From Streptomyces venezuelae (GTDB lineage Bacteria > Actinomycetota > Actinomycetes > Streptomycetales > Streptomycetaceae), in assembly GCF_008642335.1 (NCBI RefSeq), contig NZ_CP029191.1, positions 2,914,001 to 2,978,000 of the forward strand: DNA of 64,000 bases. Reading direction: 5' to 3'. The position numbers and the translations under genes were made by a program. Numbering within the stretch: position 1 is the first letter of the stretch; each line of letters starts with the position of its first letter. Below the pieces are notes generated by a model. That model saw nothing but the letters and a program-made list of their open reading frames with translations, did not search any database and had not been told where the DNA came from. This document shows, piece after piece, positions 8,891 through 18,490 of this stretch.

Positions 8891-9176
8891 CTCAGCCGGT
8901 TCCTCCGCATTTGCGCGTTCCACTCGCTCCACCTGGTCCGTTCACCTAGTAGCCGTCCGTACCGTTCCCCTGTCCTGCGTCCCGTCCTCTGTCCCGATTG
9001 TCCCCATCGACTGTGTCCTACGCCCCTTCCTGACCTACTCCTGGAACGCCCGACAAGTTCCCGGCGTCTCACTGGACGGAGGGGGGCAGTGTCGGCCGCC
9101 TCACGGCCCATGCCGCATCATGGGGTGATCACACCGGAGCCTCGGGGCTCCCCCTGCCCGAGGAGAAAGAGCCCGC

Positions 9177-10499
9177 ATGACCAAGCGACACGGTTATGCC
9201 CTTCTCGCCGCGGTTCTCGCGGTCATAGTGGTGATTTCCGCAGCCATATACGTCGGTGTCGCAGGCACCGACGACGGCTCGAAGGACACGATCAGCGCGG
9301 GTCCCAGCGGTCCCCGCAACTCCGCCGCACCCGCCTCCTCCGGCATCTGGGTGGGCTCCTGGTCCGCCTCCCCCGCGGGGTCCGAACCGGGCACGGAGCA
9401 GAAGGGGTTCGCGGGCCGCTCCATCCGCAACGTCGTGCACACGAGCGTCGGCGGCAGCAGCGCCCGCATCACCCTCTCCAACCTGTACGGCAGGACGCCG
9501 CTCAGCATCACGCACGCGTCGATCGCGCTGGCCTCCGCGTCGAACAACCCCGCCGCCGCGGCCGGCACGCTGCGCAGGCTCACCTTCAACGGCAACACGT
9601 CGGTGGTGATCCCGCCGGGCGCGCAGGTCATGAGCGACGCGGCGCGGCTGCGGGTGCCGCACGACGCGGACCTGCTCGTCACGACGTACTCACCGACCCC
9701 GTCGGGCCCCGTCACCTACCACCCGCACGCCCGCCAGATCAGCTACGTGGCGGAGGGCGACCGCACGGAGGACCAGCTCGGCGACGCGTACACGGAGCAG
9801 AGCCCGTACTGGCGCTACCTCTCCGCGGTGGACGTCCTCAGCAACGAGACCGACGGGACCGTCGTCGTCTTCGGTGACTCCATCACCGACGGCATCTCCT
9901 CCACGATGGGCGCCAACCGGCGCTGGACCGACGTCCTCGCCGACCGGCTGCGCGAGGAGTCGGGTGCGCCGCGCTACGGCGTCGTGAACCAGGGCATCAG
10001 CGGCAACCGCATCCTCTCCGACGGGCTCGGCAACCCCGCCGTCAACCCCAGCGGGCTCTCACGGTTCGACCGGGACGTGCTGAACCGGACCGGCGTCAAG
10101 GCGGTCGTCATCGCGCTCGGCGTCAACGACATCCTGCGCAACCCGCACCAGAACGATCCGGACCGGATCGTCGAGGGGCTGCGCGAGCTGACCCGGCAGG
10201 CGCATACGCGCGGGCTGCGGGTCGTCGGCGCGACGCTGATGCCGTTCGGGGGGCACCGGGGGTACGAGCCCGCGCTCGAGGACGTGCGGCAGGCCGTGAA
10301 CGCGGAGATCCGGTCCGGGCGGGTCTTCGACGAGTTCGTGGACTTCGACCGGGCGTTGCGGGATCCGTACGATCCGCGGAAGTTGCGGGGGCGGTACGAC
10401 TCGGGGGATCACCTGCATCCTTCCGATGCGGGGTTCCGGCGGATGGCTGAGACGTTCAACCTCTCGCACCTGAAGGGCTCGGCCGCGGCCGAGCTCTGA
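9177..10499 (+). CDS. Secreted SGNH/GDSL-family hydrolase
   Basis: A 440-aa exported esterase-like enzyme. Residues 1-30 are a signal or membrane anchor (basic start, then LLAAVLAVIVVISAAIYV). The SGNH blocks are VVVFGDSITDG (Ser near 235), GISGNRIL, GVNDI, and SGDHLHPSDAGF (Asp411, His414). A beta-rich N-terminal half precedes the catalytic domain. Such proteins act on esters, often acetylated polysaccharides or lipids, outside the cell; the substrate is unknown. GAGGAGAAAG lies before the ATG. The gene stands alone. Confidence 0.92.
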   Translation: MTKRHGYALLAAVLAVIVVISAAIYVGVAGTDDGSKDTISAGPSGPRNSAAPASSGIWVGSWSASPAGSEPGTEQKGFAGRSIRNVVHTSVGGSSARITLSNLYGRTPLSITHASIALASASNNPAAAAGTLRRLTFNGNTSVVIPPGAQVMSDAARLRVPHDADLLVTTYSPTPSGPVTYHPHARQISYVAEGDRTEDQLGDAYTEQSPYWRYLSAVDVLSNETDGTVVVFGDSITDGISSTMGANRRWTDVLADRLREESGAPRYGVVNQGISGNRILSDGLGNPAVNPSGLSRFDRDVLNRTGVKAVVIALGVNDILRNPHQNDPDRIVEGLRELTRQAHTRGLRVVGATLMPFGGHRGYEPALEDVRQAVNAEIRSGRVFDEFVDFDRALRDPYDPRKLRGRYDSGDHLHPSDAGFRRMAETFNLSHLKGSAAAEL

Positions 10500-10540
10500 C
10501 CTCCGCTCCGCGGGGGTGGGCCGTTCACCGGGTGCGGCCC

Positions 10541-10576
10541 GGCGGGGGCCGTTCGCGCAGTTCCCCGCGCCCCTGA
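10541..10576 (+). repeat. CGCGCAGTTCCCCGCGCCCC repeat, copy 1
   Basis: This intergenic copy of a short repeat (core CGCGCAGTTCCCCGCGCCCC) lies between the convergent SGNH hydrolase and DUF1707 genes. Other copies in the window are at about 17799, 42328, 42401 (inverted) and 52403. The sequence is common in Streptomyces intergenic regions. Confidence 0.8.
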
Positions 10577-10622
10577 CCGGCACCACCTCGACCCCCGACG
10601 TTCAGCCGGTCGCGCAGCGGGG

Positions 10623-11339
10623 TCAGTCGTCCGGGTTGGCGCGGCGTTCCAGCCGCGCCCTGCGGCGTTCCTCCCGCTGGCGGAGCTTCTCCGCTCTGCG
10701 GATCTTTCTGTCCACGCCTACGCCACCCATCAGGGCGAAGCCCTTGACGACCACGCGCGGGGAGCCCGGCGTGCCCTCGCCCGTGGCTCTGTCGTCGAAG
10801 CCGCCCATGATGCCGAAGCCGCGTACCACGACCGTCATGTCGGGGGGTACGACGACCTGGAGGCCGCCCATGATCGTGAAGCAGCGGATCTCGACGTCGC
10901 GGTCCGTGAAGCGCGCCTCGCGCAGGTCGATCTCGCCGCCGCCCCACATCGCGAACGCGGTGAACTGCCGGCCCACCACCCAGCTGCCCTTGCGGCCGAA
11001 GCCGCTCCAGAAGGCGAAGCCGAGGGAGGAGGACGGCTCGGCGCCTTCCACCATGCGCTCGGACCAGTTGATGGCGATCGGGTCGGCGCTCGCGGCGTGT
11101 TTGACCAGGTCCGCCTTTGCCGTGACCGCCTCGTGCGACGGGAGGTCGCGGGTGAGCGGCTCCAACTCGCCGTACGTCCGCGCCTTGTACGTCGCGTCCA
11201 GGCGCTCCTCGAACTCCGTCATGTCGAGGCGGCCCTCGGCCACCGCGTCCCTGAGCTGCTCGGCGACCCGTTCCCTGTCGGCGTCGGAGGCGCGCAGGTC
11301 CGGGAGGCGGGGAGGCGTGCGGTGGTCGTCGTCACTCAT
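10623..11339 (-). CDS. DUF1707 and LiaF-like C-terminal domain protein
   Basis: A 238-aa protein. Residues about 14-66 form DUF1707 (DLRASDADRERVAEQLRDAV...RLDMTEFEERL), a short N-terminal domain typical of actinobacteria. The C-terminal half repeats the LiaF/DUF2154-like pattern (FTIMGGLQVVVPPDMTVVVRGFGIMGGFDD). LiaF-type domains sense cell-envelope stress in Firmicutes. No membrane helix is evident. It is last in an operon behind an ABC ATPase, starting 11 bases after it, so a link to that exporter is likely. The start is ATG at 11339 with GCGGAG just upstream. Confidence 0.85.
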   Translation of the reverse strand: MSDDDHRTPPRLPDLRASDADRERVAEQLRDAVAEGRLDMTEFEERLDATYKARTYGELEPLTRDLPSHEAVTAKADLVKHAASADPIAINWSERMVEGAEPSSSLGFAFWSGFGRKGSWVVGRQFTAFAMWGGGEIDLREARFTDRDVEIRCFTIMGGLQVVVPPDMTVVVRGFGIMGGFDDRATGEGTPGSPRVVVKGFALMGGVGVDRKIRRAEKLRQREERRRARLERRANPDD

Positions 11340-11350
11340 AGCTCCGCAGC

Positions 11351-12322
11351 CTACGAGGTCGGCTTCTCCGCGTACATCTTCGCGATGACCGCCTCGATGT
11401 CCGGTTCCCTGACGGAGAGGTCCAGCAAGGGGTAGCGGTCGGCGATGTGCGCCAGCAGTGGTGCCGCCGACTGCGACGCCGGGAACGACAACCACTGGCG
11501 CGGGCCCTCCACCTTCACCACCCGCGCCGCCGACCCCGCCTCGATCGGGGGGAGTTCGCGTTCCAGGTCGACGACCAGCGTGCGCTCGCTCTCGCCCACC
11601 TCGTGCAGGCCCGACAGCGCGCCGTCGTACATCAGACGCCCGTGGTCGATCACCATCACGCGCTTGCAGAGCTGCTCGATGTCCGTCAGGTCGTGGGTCG
11701 TGAGGAGGACGGTGGTGCCCGATTCCGCGTTCAGGTCGCGGAGGAAGCCTCTGACCTTCGCCTTGCTGATCACGTCCAGGCCGATCGTCGGCTCGTCCAG
11801 GTACAGCACCTCGGGATCGTGCAGCAGCGCCGCCGCGATGTCCCCGCGCATCCGCTGGCCCAGGGAGAGTTGGCGTACGGGAACGTCCAACAGGTCGCCC
11901 AGTTCGAGGAGTTCCACGCAGCGGGCGAGGTTCTCCGCGTAGCGGGCGTCCGGGATGCGGTACATCCGGTGCATCAGACGGTACGAGTCGATCAGCGGCA
12001 GGTCCCACCAGAGCGTCGTGCGCTGGCCGAAGACCACGCCGATGCGGCGGGCCAGGCGCGTGCGTTCACGGGAGGGGTCGATGCCCGCGACGCGCAGGCG
12101 GCCGCCGCTCGGGGTGAGGATGCCCGTCAGCATCTTGATCGTCGTGGATTTGCCCGCGCCGTTCGGGCCGATGTAGCCCACCATCTCACCGCGCGGGACG
12201 GTGAACGAGATGCCGTCGACCGCGCGCACCTCGTGGCGTTCGCGCCGCAGGAAGCCGGTCTTCCTGCGGACGTCGAAGACCTTCTCGACCTCCTCCAGCC
12301 GGATGAGGGGGTCATCAGTCAT
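11351..12322 (-). CDS. ABC-2 type exporter ATP-binding protein
   Basis: A 323-aa ABC ATPase. Walker A is GPNGAGKST (Lys59), the signature is LSLGQRMRGDIA, and Walker B runs into YLDEPTIGLD; a switch His lies in TTHDLTD. The C-terminal extension after residue 240 is typical of daunorubicin/NatA-like exporters. The ATG at 12322 has GGGAG upstream. Two upstream permease genes on the same strand encode its DUF990-type membrane partners. The transported molecule is unknown. Confidence 0.92.
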   Translation of the reverse strand: MTDDPLIRLEEVEKVFDVRRKTGFLRRERHEVRAVDGISFTVPRGEMVGYIGPNGAGKSTTIKMLTGILTPSGGRLRVAGIDPSRERTRLARRIGVVFGQRTTLWWDLPLIDSYRLMHRMYRIPDARYAENLARCVELLELGDLLDVPVRQLSLGQRMRGDIAAALLHDPEVLYLDEPTIGLDVISKAKVRGFLRDLNAESGTTVLLTTHDLTDIEQLCKRVMVIDHGRLMYDGALSGLHEVGESERTLVVDLERELPPIEAGSAARVVKVEGPRQWLSFPASQSAAPLLAHIADRYPLLDLSVREPDIEAVIAKMYAEKPTS

Positions 12323-12327
12323 CTCTG

Positions 12328-13155
12328 TCAGCTCCCTGTGCTGCGGTACGAACGAAGGCCCGCGCGCCACACGACGCCCGCCAGGGCGAGCAGCGCCGCG
12401 GCCACCAGCGGCGGTGTGAACGCCACCCACGACGGCAGGTCCAGCGGATAGGGGCGCCCGAGCACGTACAGCGCGGGCAGCCAGTTCACGAACGCGAGCG
12501 GCAGGACGAACGTGACGCCGCGCACCAGGTCCTTCGCGAAGACGGTCGGCGGATACTGGAGCAGCGTGGTGCCGCCGTACGTGAACGCGTTCTGCACCTC
12601 CGCCGCGTCCTGCGCCACGAACTGGAACGCGGCGCCGCCCACGAACACCGCCGCGAAGATCCCCGCGCCGCACAGCAGCATCAGCGGCACCATCAGGACC
12701 TTCAGCGGGGTCCAGTCGATGTCCAGGACGACGAGGGCGTACGCAAGGACGAGCGTGCCCTGCGCGAGCCGGCCGACCCTGTGCAGCCCGAACCGGTCGG
12801 CGGCGACCTGCGCGAGCACGGGGGCGGGGCGCACCAGGAGCGTGTCCAGCGTGCCGTCCCGCACCCGTCTGCCGAGGCGGTCCATGGAGCCCAGGGCGAC
12901 GTCGGCGAGGCCGAACGCGGTGCACGAGGCGCCGTACAGGAACGCGATCTCGGCGAGCGAGTAGCCGCCGAGGCGGTCCACCTGGGAGAACATCAGCAGG
13001 ATGGCCACGAAGTCGAACGCGGTCACCGCGAAGTTGCCGAGCGCGGTCATCGCGAAGGAGAGACGGTAGGCCATGAGGGAGCGGATCCACATGGCGGAGA
13101 TCAGGCGGTAGGCGCGCAGCCCTTCACGGAGCGGCGACATGTCGTCGTCAGCCAC
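12328..13155 (-). CDS. ABC-2 family permease, DUF990-like subunit 2
   Basis: A 275-aa membrane protein with about six hydrophobic segments. GTLDTLLVRPAPVLAQVAADRF is the loop motif that this permease family shares with its partner. The GTG start at 13155 overlaps the end of the other permease by eight bases, indicating coupled translation. Its stop lies five bases before the ATPase start. It forms a heteromeric channel with the preceding permease, driven by the ATPase encoded next. Confidence 0.88.
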   Translation of the reverse strand: MADDDMSPLREGLRAYRLISAMWIRSLMAYRLSFAMTALGNFAVTAFDFVAILLMFSQVDRLGGYSLAEIAFLYGASCTAFGLADVALGSMDRLGRRVRDGTLDTLLVRPAPVLAQVAADRFGLHRVGRLAQGTLVLAYALVVLDIDWTPLKVLMVPLMLLCGAGIFAAVFVGGAAFQFVAQDAAEVQNAFTYGGTTLLQYPPTVFAKDLVRGVTFVLPLAFVNWLPALYVLGRPYPLDLPSWVAFTPPLVAAALLALAGVVWRAGLRSYRSTGS

Positions 13156-13978
13156 CCTGCACCACCACCCGCCGCGTCGCGACGGCCTGCAGCAGCCGCC
13201 CGACCGTGAGCAGCGCCGCCGCCCAGCCGATCTGGAAGGCGTACGTCCGCAGCAGCGCCGTCCCGGAGCGTTCGCCGAGGAACACGTCGGCGGGCATCTG
13301 GAGCAGCGCCGACCACGGCAGGGCCCGCGCGAACTCGCCGAGGGCGCCGGGGAAGACGTTCAGGGGCAGCAGCATCCCGGAGAAGAACGTGCCCGCGAGC
13401 ATCGCCACCTGGGTGACGCCCGCGCCGTCCATCAGCCAGAAGGCGGAGAGCGCCACCAGGTACCGGATCGCGTAACTGACCACGACGCCGAGCACGGCGG
13501 CCACCAGGAACGCCAGCCAGCCCAGCGCGTCCGGGGGCAGCGTCAGGTCGAAGACGAGCGCCCCGAAGACCATGGGGACGATGCCGCGGCCGATCAGCTG
13601 GAACGCCGCCCTGCCCACGTCGGCCGCCAGCCACCACAGCTGCAGGTCGGCGGGTCTGTAGAGGTCGACGGCGATGTCGCCGGTGCGGATCCGTTCGATC
13701 AGCTCGCCCTCGAAGCCGCCGCCCATCAGCGCCATCACGGTCAACAGCGCCTGGCCGAGCCACACATAGGTGAGGGCCTGCGACTGGTCGTAGCCGCCGA
13801 GGCCGGGCCGTTCGTCCCAGAGCGCCAGGTAGGTGTAGGCGAGGATCAGGCCGAAGACGGTGTTCGTGAAGATCCCGGCCGCGGTCGCCATCCGATACGT
13901 GGCGTACCTGCGGAAGCTGCCCTCCGTGACGGCCGCGTACAAACGGAACCGTCCTGCGCGCACGAGCATCCCTTTCAC
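13148..13978 (-). CDS. ABC-2 family permease, DUF990-like subunit 1
   Basis: A protein of about 276 aa with six probable membrane helices and the family loop RTGDIAVDLYRPADLQLWWLAADVG. It heads the four-gene operon of two permeases, an ATPase and a DUF1707/LiaF-like protein. The start is uncertain: GTG at 13978 and ATG at 13969 are both possible, and the frame is open to 14101. Residues matching relatives begin at about RFRLYAAV. The divergent neighbour is a class A penicillin-binding protein about 200 bases away. Confidence 0.85.
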   Translation of the reverse strand: MKGMLVRAGRFRLYAAVTEGSFRRYATYRMATAAGIFTNTVFGLILAYTYLALWDERPGLGGYDQSQALTYVWLGQALLTVMALMGGGFEGELIERIRTGDIAVDLYRPADLQLWWLAADVGRAAFQLIGRGIVPMVFGALVFDLTLPPDALGWLAFLVAAVLGVVVSYAIRYLVALSAFWLMDGAGVTQVAMLAGTFFSGMLLPLNVFPGALGEFARALPWSALLQMPADVFLGERSGTALLRTYAFQIGWAAALLTVGRLLQAVATRRVVVQGG

Positions 13979-14176
13979 CGTGGGCTTCGTCCCGAATGGG
14001 GCCAAAGCGCTGGAGCGTAGTGCGATAGGGGTCGCCCGTGCCAGGCATTTTCGGGGCGTGGCGCGTCCCTGGTCACGAACGCCTGTGGCAACGGTGTCCA
14101 ATGGGGTTGCAACGGGGTTGCAAGAGGTTTACGAGGCGTACGGGATGTACGACGCTAACCGGGAGTTCCGCAAGAG

Positions 14177-16744
14177 ATGAGCGACGAGCCGCAGCAGCAG
14201 GGCAAGCAGGGTCCTGTCCGGCGCCCGCGCTGGGCGTCCAGGGAGCCGCAGGACACGCCCGCTGAGACTGCTGAGACCGCGGAGGCGGCGGAAGCGGCGG
14301 AAGCGGCGGAGACGGGGGCGACGGCGGAGACCCCGCAAGTGGCCGCCAGGACCGCCGGGACCGCCTCCGGGGCGGTCACCGAGGGGACCGCCGACGGGAA
14401 GAAGGGCAAGAAGCCCAAGCGGCCCAAGCGCAAGGGCTGGCGGCGGATCTTCCCCACCTGGCGCATGGTCCTCGGCGGCTTCATCCTGATCATCCTGCTG
14501 TGCGTCGGCGGCTTCATGGCCGGCTACATGCTGGTCGACATCCCGGCCGCGAACTCCGCGGCCACCAAGCAGAGCAACGTCTACCTCTACGCCGACGGCA
14601 CCCAGATCGCCCGCGACGGCGAGGTCAACCGCGAGAAGGTGCCCCTCAAGGACGTGCCGCTGCACGTCCAGCGCGCCGTGCTGGCCGCCGAGGACCGCGA
14701 CTTCTACGGCGAGTCGGCCGTCGACCCGAAGGCGATGATCCGCGCGGCCTGGAACACCGTCACCGGCAAGGGCAAGCAGTCCGGCTCCACCATCACCCAG
14801 CAGTACGTGAAGAACTACTACCTGGGGCAGGAGCAGACGGTCACCCGCAAGGTGAAGGAGTTCTTCATCTCGATCAAGCTGGACCGCGAGGTGAGCAAGG
14901 ACGACATCCTCGAGGGGTACCTGAACACCAGCTACTTCGGCCGCAACGCGTACGGCGTGCAGGCGGCCGCCCAGGCGTACTACGGCAAGAACGTCAAGGA
15001 CCTCTCCGTCGCCCAGGGCGCCTACCTCGCCACGCTCCTCAACTCCCCCAACGCGTACGACGTCGCCACGCACCCCGAGAACAAGCCGCGCGCGGCGGGC
15101 CGCTGGAACTACGTCCTGGACGGCATGGTCACCGAGGGCTGGCTCGGCAAGTCGGACCGGGCGAAGGCGAAGTTCCCGACGCCCGACGAGGCCAAGGGCG
15201 CGGCGGGCCTGTCCGGGCAGCGCGGCTACGTCGTGAAGGCCGTGGAGGACTATCTGACGGCCAACAAGATCATCGATGAGGAAACCCTCGCCAAGGGCGG
15301 CTACCGCATCACCACGACCCTCCAGAAGGACCGCATGGACGCCTTCAAGGAGGCCGTCGACAAGCAGGTGATGTCGAAGGTCGACAAGGGCGCCCGCAAG
15401 GTCGACCGCAACGTCCGCGCGGGCGGCGCCTCCATCGACCCGGCCACCGGCAAGGTCGTCGCGATGTACGGAGGCATCGACTACACCAAGCAGTACGTGA
15501 ACAACGCGACCCGGCGCGACTACCAGGTCGGCTCCACGTTCAAGCCCTTCGTCTTCACCTCCGCCGTGGAGAACGGCTCCGTCACCCAGGACGGCCGCCC
15601 CATCACCCCGAACACGGTGTACGACGGCACCAACAAGCGGCCGGTGCAGGGCTGGAGCGGCGGCACGTACGCCCCGGAGAACGAGGACCACATCGACTAC
15701 GGCGACATCACCGTCCGCACCGCCACCGACAAGTCCGTGAACTCGGTGTACGCGCAGATGGCCGTCGACGTCGGCTCCGACAAGGTCAAGGACACCGCCG
15801 TCGCCCTCGGCGTCCCCGGGAACACCCCCGACCTGACCGCGTCCCCATCGATCGCGCTCGGCCCCTCCACCGCGAGCGTCCTGGACATGACCGAGGCGTA
15901 CGCGACGCTGGCCAACCACGGCAAGCACGGCACGTACACCCTCGTCGAGAAGATCAGCAAGGACGGCAGCGAGATCGAGCTGCCGGAGCCGAAGACCTCG
16001 CAGGCCGTGACCCGCGAGGCCGCCGACACCACCACGTCGGTCCTGCAGAGCGTCGTCCAGGGCGGCACCGGCACAGCGGCGCAGGGCGCGGGCCGCCCGG
16101 CCGCGGGCAAGACCGGCACGGCCGAGAACGACACGGCCGCCTGGTTCGCCGGCTACACCCCCGAGCTCGCCACGGTCGTCGCCGTCATGGGTCAGGACCC
16201 GGAGACCGGCGCCCACACCCCGCTGTACGGCGCGCTCGGCGAGACCCGTATCAACGGCGGCGCCTACCCCGCGCGCGTCTGGGCCCAGTTCACCAAGGCA
16301 GCCCTGAAGGGCAAGCCCGTCAAGGACTTCGACCTGGAGCTGGAGCAGGGCGCGGACATTCCCGAGGTCCCGGACCCGACGACGGGCGGCACCGACGAGC
16401 CCGGCACCGACGGCGGCACGGACGGCGGGCCCGACACCGGCGGCACGACCGACGGCGGCACGGACGGCGGCCCCGACACCGGCGGCACCACCGACGGCGG
16501 CACGGACACCGGAGGTCAGACCGGCGGCCAGACGGGTGGCCAGAACGGCGGCCAGACAGGTGGCCAGACCGGCGGGCAGGAGACCGGCGGCCAGAACACG
16601 GGCGGACCGACCGACGGCGGGGGCATCGGCGGACCCACCGACGGCGGCGCCCAAGGCGGGCCGACGGGCGGCACGGACCCGGCGGGAGGAGCCGTCGACG
16701 GCGGGACGGACGACGGGGGAATCGGGGGGCTCACGGACGGTTGA
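14177..16744 (+). CDS. Class A penicillin-binding protein (transglycosylase/transpeptidase)
   Basis: An 855-aa bifunctional peptidoglycan synthase. An Ala/Glu/Thr-rich cytoplasmic tail and a basic KKPKRPKRKGWRR patch precede one membrane helix (about 97-118). The GT51 transglycosylase motif is EDRDFY (about 172), with GGSTITQQ-like and RKVKEF blocks following. The transpeptidase has STFKPF (SxxK, Ser near 453), SVN near 520 and KTGTA near 644. The last 120 residues are a Gly/Thr/Asp/Gln-rich low-complexity tail of the kind thought to span the wall. GGGAG precedes the ATG. Confidence 0.94.
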   Translation: MSDEPQQQGKQGPVRRPRWASREPQDTPAETAETAEAAEAAEAAETGATAETPQVAARTAGTASGAVTEGTADGKKGKKPKRPKRKGWRRIFPTWRMVLGGFILIILLCVGGFMAGYMLVDIPAANSAATKQSNVYLYADGTQIARDGEVNREKVPLKDVPLHVQRAVLAAEDRDFYGESAVDPKAMIRAAWNTVTGKGKQSGSTITQQYVKNYYLGQEQTVTRKVKEFFISIKLDREVSKDDILEGYLNTSYFGRNAYGVQAAAQAYYGKNVKDLSVAQGAYLATLLNSPNAYDVATHPENKPRAAGRWNYVLDGMVTEGWLGKSDRAKAKFPTPDEAKGAAGLSGQRGYVVKAVEDYLTANKIIDEETLAKGGYRITTTLQKDRMDAFKEAVDKQVMSKVDKGARKVDRNVRAGGASIDPATGKVVAMYGGIDYTKQYVNNATRRDYQVGSTFKPFVFTSAVENGSVTQDGRPITPNTVYDGTNKRPVQGWSGGTYAPENEDHIDYGDITVRTATDKSVNSVYAQMAVDVGSDKVKDTAVALGVPGNTPDLTASPSIALGPSTASVLDMTEAYATLANHGKHGTYTLVEKISKDGSEIELPEPKTSQAVTREAADTTTSVLQSVVQGGTGTAAQGAGRPAAGKTGTAENDTAAWFAGYTPELATVVAVMGQDPETGAHTPLYGALGETRINGGAYPARVWAQFTKAALKGKPVKDFDLELEQGADIPEVPDPTTGGTDEPGTDGGTDGGPDTGGTTDGGTDGGPDTGGTTDGGTDTGGQTGGQTGGQNGGQTGGQTGGQETGGQNTGGPTDGGGIGGPTDGGAQGGPTGGTDPAGGAVDGGTDDGGIGGLTDG
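16389..16741 (+). repeat. Low-complexity coding repeat in PBP tail
   Basis: Degenerate short repeats encode GGTDGGPDTGGTTDGG and then GGQTGGQ-type units at the C terminus of the penicillin-binding protein. The units are imperfect and in frame. They are prone to length change by slippage and explain the long open frames on the other strand. Confidence 0.75.
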
Positions 16745-16764
16745 CGCGGTTCCTCAGTCGTACG

Positions 16765-18249
16765 TCAGTTGTACGTCCCCCACCGGCGCCCGATCGTGTC
16801 GTAGCCGTACCGGGGCAGGCCCTTGATGGCGCTGGTACGGAACGGGCGGCCGTCGTCGTCGACGCGGACGGTGCCCTTGCGGCCCTGTGACGACCAGTCC
16901 AGCTCCAGGTACCAGCGGCAGTCGCACGACCTGGTCCCGGCGTTGACCAGCAGCACCTCGGGGTCCTTCGCCGAGACGCGGTAGGGCATGCGCACGGCCG
17001 GGATCGGCGTACCGGTGTCGTTCCCGGGGACCGCGCGGGCGATGGGGCGGTCCTTGTCCAGGTCCACGGCGAAGGTCCGGGGCGTGACCGCGCCGCCGCA
17101 GCCCAGGTCCATGCGGTACGCGTTGCCCTTCACCGGTGCCGTACGGCCCACCACGCGCACGCGCAGCTCCTCCAGTACGACGGCCGTCTCGCTGCGCCCC
17201 TGCACCGAAAGACGCACGAGCGTCTCGCCGCCGTGCACCGCCTTCTGCGTCGCCGCCCAGGGCACGGCGTCCTGCGGGGCGGGGGGCGGGGGGACCTGGC
17301 TGGGCGGCCTGGCGACCACGTAGTCGTGGCCGCAGCCGAGCTTCCAGGCGTGGGAGTCGGCGGTCCAGGTGAGCGGCGGGGTGGTGGGGTTCTCGCCGGG
17401 GGGCGGGGTGGAGGTGGCGCCGGGCGGGCGAGCGGTATCCGGCTTCTTCGCCGGTGACTTCTTCTTCGGGGGTTTCTTCCTCTTCGGGGTGTCGGCGTCG
17501 GAAGGGCGCCCGGAGGTGGGGGCGCCGCTCGGACCGGGTGCGGCGCCCCGCCTCTCCGGCGCCCCGGCGACCCGGTCAGGACCGTCGGCGGACACCCGCC
17601 GCCCGTCCGGCAGCAAGGAGAACGCGCCGAGCGACGCGAGCACGGCGCAGGCGGCGGCCAGCCCGGCGATGAGGCGTCTTCGGCGGTGCCAGGGGCGGGG
17701 CGGGGGTACGTCGTGCACGGCCTCCGGCGCCGAGGTGTCCGGGTCGTCCACGGCTTCCGCCGCCGTGGCGGCGGGCGTGCTCTCAGGCCCGCGGCCCGGT
17801 GGGGGCTTGTCGCGCAGTTCCCCGCGCCCCTGGATAGTCCCGCCTGCCGCCACCGCATGCGCCTCCGCCGCGGCCGCCTCCTGGGGAGTCCTGCCTGCCG
17901 CCGCCTCACCCGCCCCCGCCGCGGTGTCCCCCTGGGTGGTCCCGCCCGACGCCTTGGGTCTGTGGCGGGCCGCCACCGCCAGGAGCCAGCGGCGGTGGAG
18001 TTCCAGGCGCTCCGCCGGGGTCGCCCCGCACAGCGCCGCGAACCGTTCCGCGGGGGCGAAGTCGAGTGGTACCGCGTCGCCCGCGCAGTAGCGGTGCAGC
18101 GTCGAGGTGTTCATGCCCAGACGGCGGGCCAGCGAGCCGTAGCTGCGGTCCGTGCGCTCCTTCAGCTCCGTCAGCAACGCCGCGAACGCGGCCACCTCGT
18201 CGATGCCGTCGCCATCGCCGCAGCCGTCGCCGTCGTCCTGTGCCGACAC
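16765..18249 (-). CDS. Membrane-anchored helix-turn-helix protein
   Basis: A protein of about 494 aa. The N-terminal XRE-like helix-turn-helix is SYGSLARRLGMNTSTLHRYCAGDAVP. A Pro/Ala-rich linker follows, then one membrane helix (about RRRLIAGLAAACAVLASLGAF) and a Pro/Lys-rich stretch. The extracellular C-terminal domain has a Cys-x-Cys near SCDCRWYLELDW. This is a cytoplasmic DNA-binding domain tied to an outside domain, as in several streptomycete one-component sensors; function is unknown. GTG at 18249 is preferred, but the frame stays open to 18324. A short repeat (17799-17832) lies inside the linker-coding region. Confidence 0.78.
   Translation of the reverse strand: MSAQDDGDGCGDGDGIDEVAAFAALLTELKERTDRSYGSLARRLGMNTSTLHRYCAGDAVPLDFAPAERFAALCGATPAERLELHRRWLLAVAARHRPKASGGTTQGDTAAGAGEAAAGRTPQEAAAAEAHAVAAGGTIQGRGELRDKPPPGRGPESTPAATAAEAVDDPDTSAPEAVHDVPPPRPWHRRRRLIAGLAAACAVLASLGAFSLLPDGRRVSADGPDRVAGAPERRGAAPGPSGAPTSGRPSDADTPKRKKPPKKKSPAKKPDTARPPGATSTPPPGENPTTPPLTWTADSHAWKLGCGHDYVVARPPSQVPPPPAPQDAVPWAATQKAVHGGETLVRLSVQGRSETAVVLEELRVRVVGRTAPVKGNAYRMDLGCGGAVTPRTFAVDLDKDRPIARAVPGNDTGTPIPAVRMPYRVSAKDPEVLLVNAGTRSCDCRWYLELDWSSQGRKGTVRVDDDGRPFRTSAIKGLPRYGYDTIGRRWGTYN
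17799..17832 (+). repeat. CGCGCAGTTCCCCGCGCCCC repeat, copy 2 (inside a CDS)
   Basis: The same core as the copy at 10541 lies within the linker-coding part of the membrane-anchored HTH gene. Read in that gene's frame it encodes GRGELRDKPPPG. It appears to have been absorbed without breaking the frame, in a region where sequence is under little constraint. Confidence 0.75.
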
Positions 18250-18490
18250 GGGTCCCCCGTCCTCGTACGCCCGTACGCCCCCACGCGGCCCGGGACGGTA
18301 TCCCAGGCACCCGTATACCTGCACGTCAGACGGGCTGGGATGGTTCCACCCCGCTCGATCGTGCGTCGGTCGTTGCGCCCGGCGGCCGTGACCGCTGATG
18401 CTCTTGGTGCCGCACCGAGCAGACCCCGGCCGACCAGCCGGTCCCGCCGCGGCACTCCACGTCCACGCACTCCTTCACGGGGGAACACCC

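Noticed and set aside
14129..16654. 841-codon antisense frame over the penicillin-binding protein
   Set aside because: A GC-rich third-position shadow; the sense gene has all catalytic motifs.
16389..16741. Tandem repeats at the PBP 3' end considered as a mobile or regulatory element
   Set aside because: They are in-frame low-complexity coding sequence for a wall-spanning tail.
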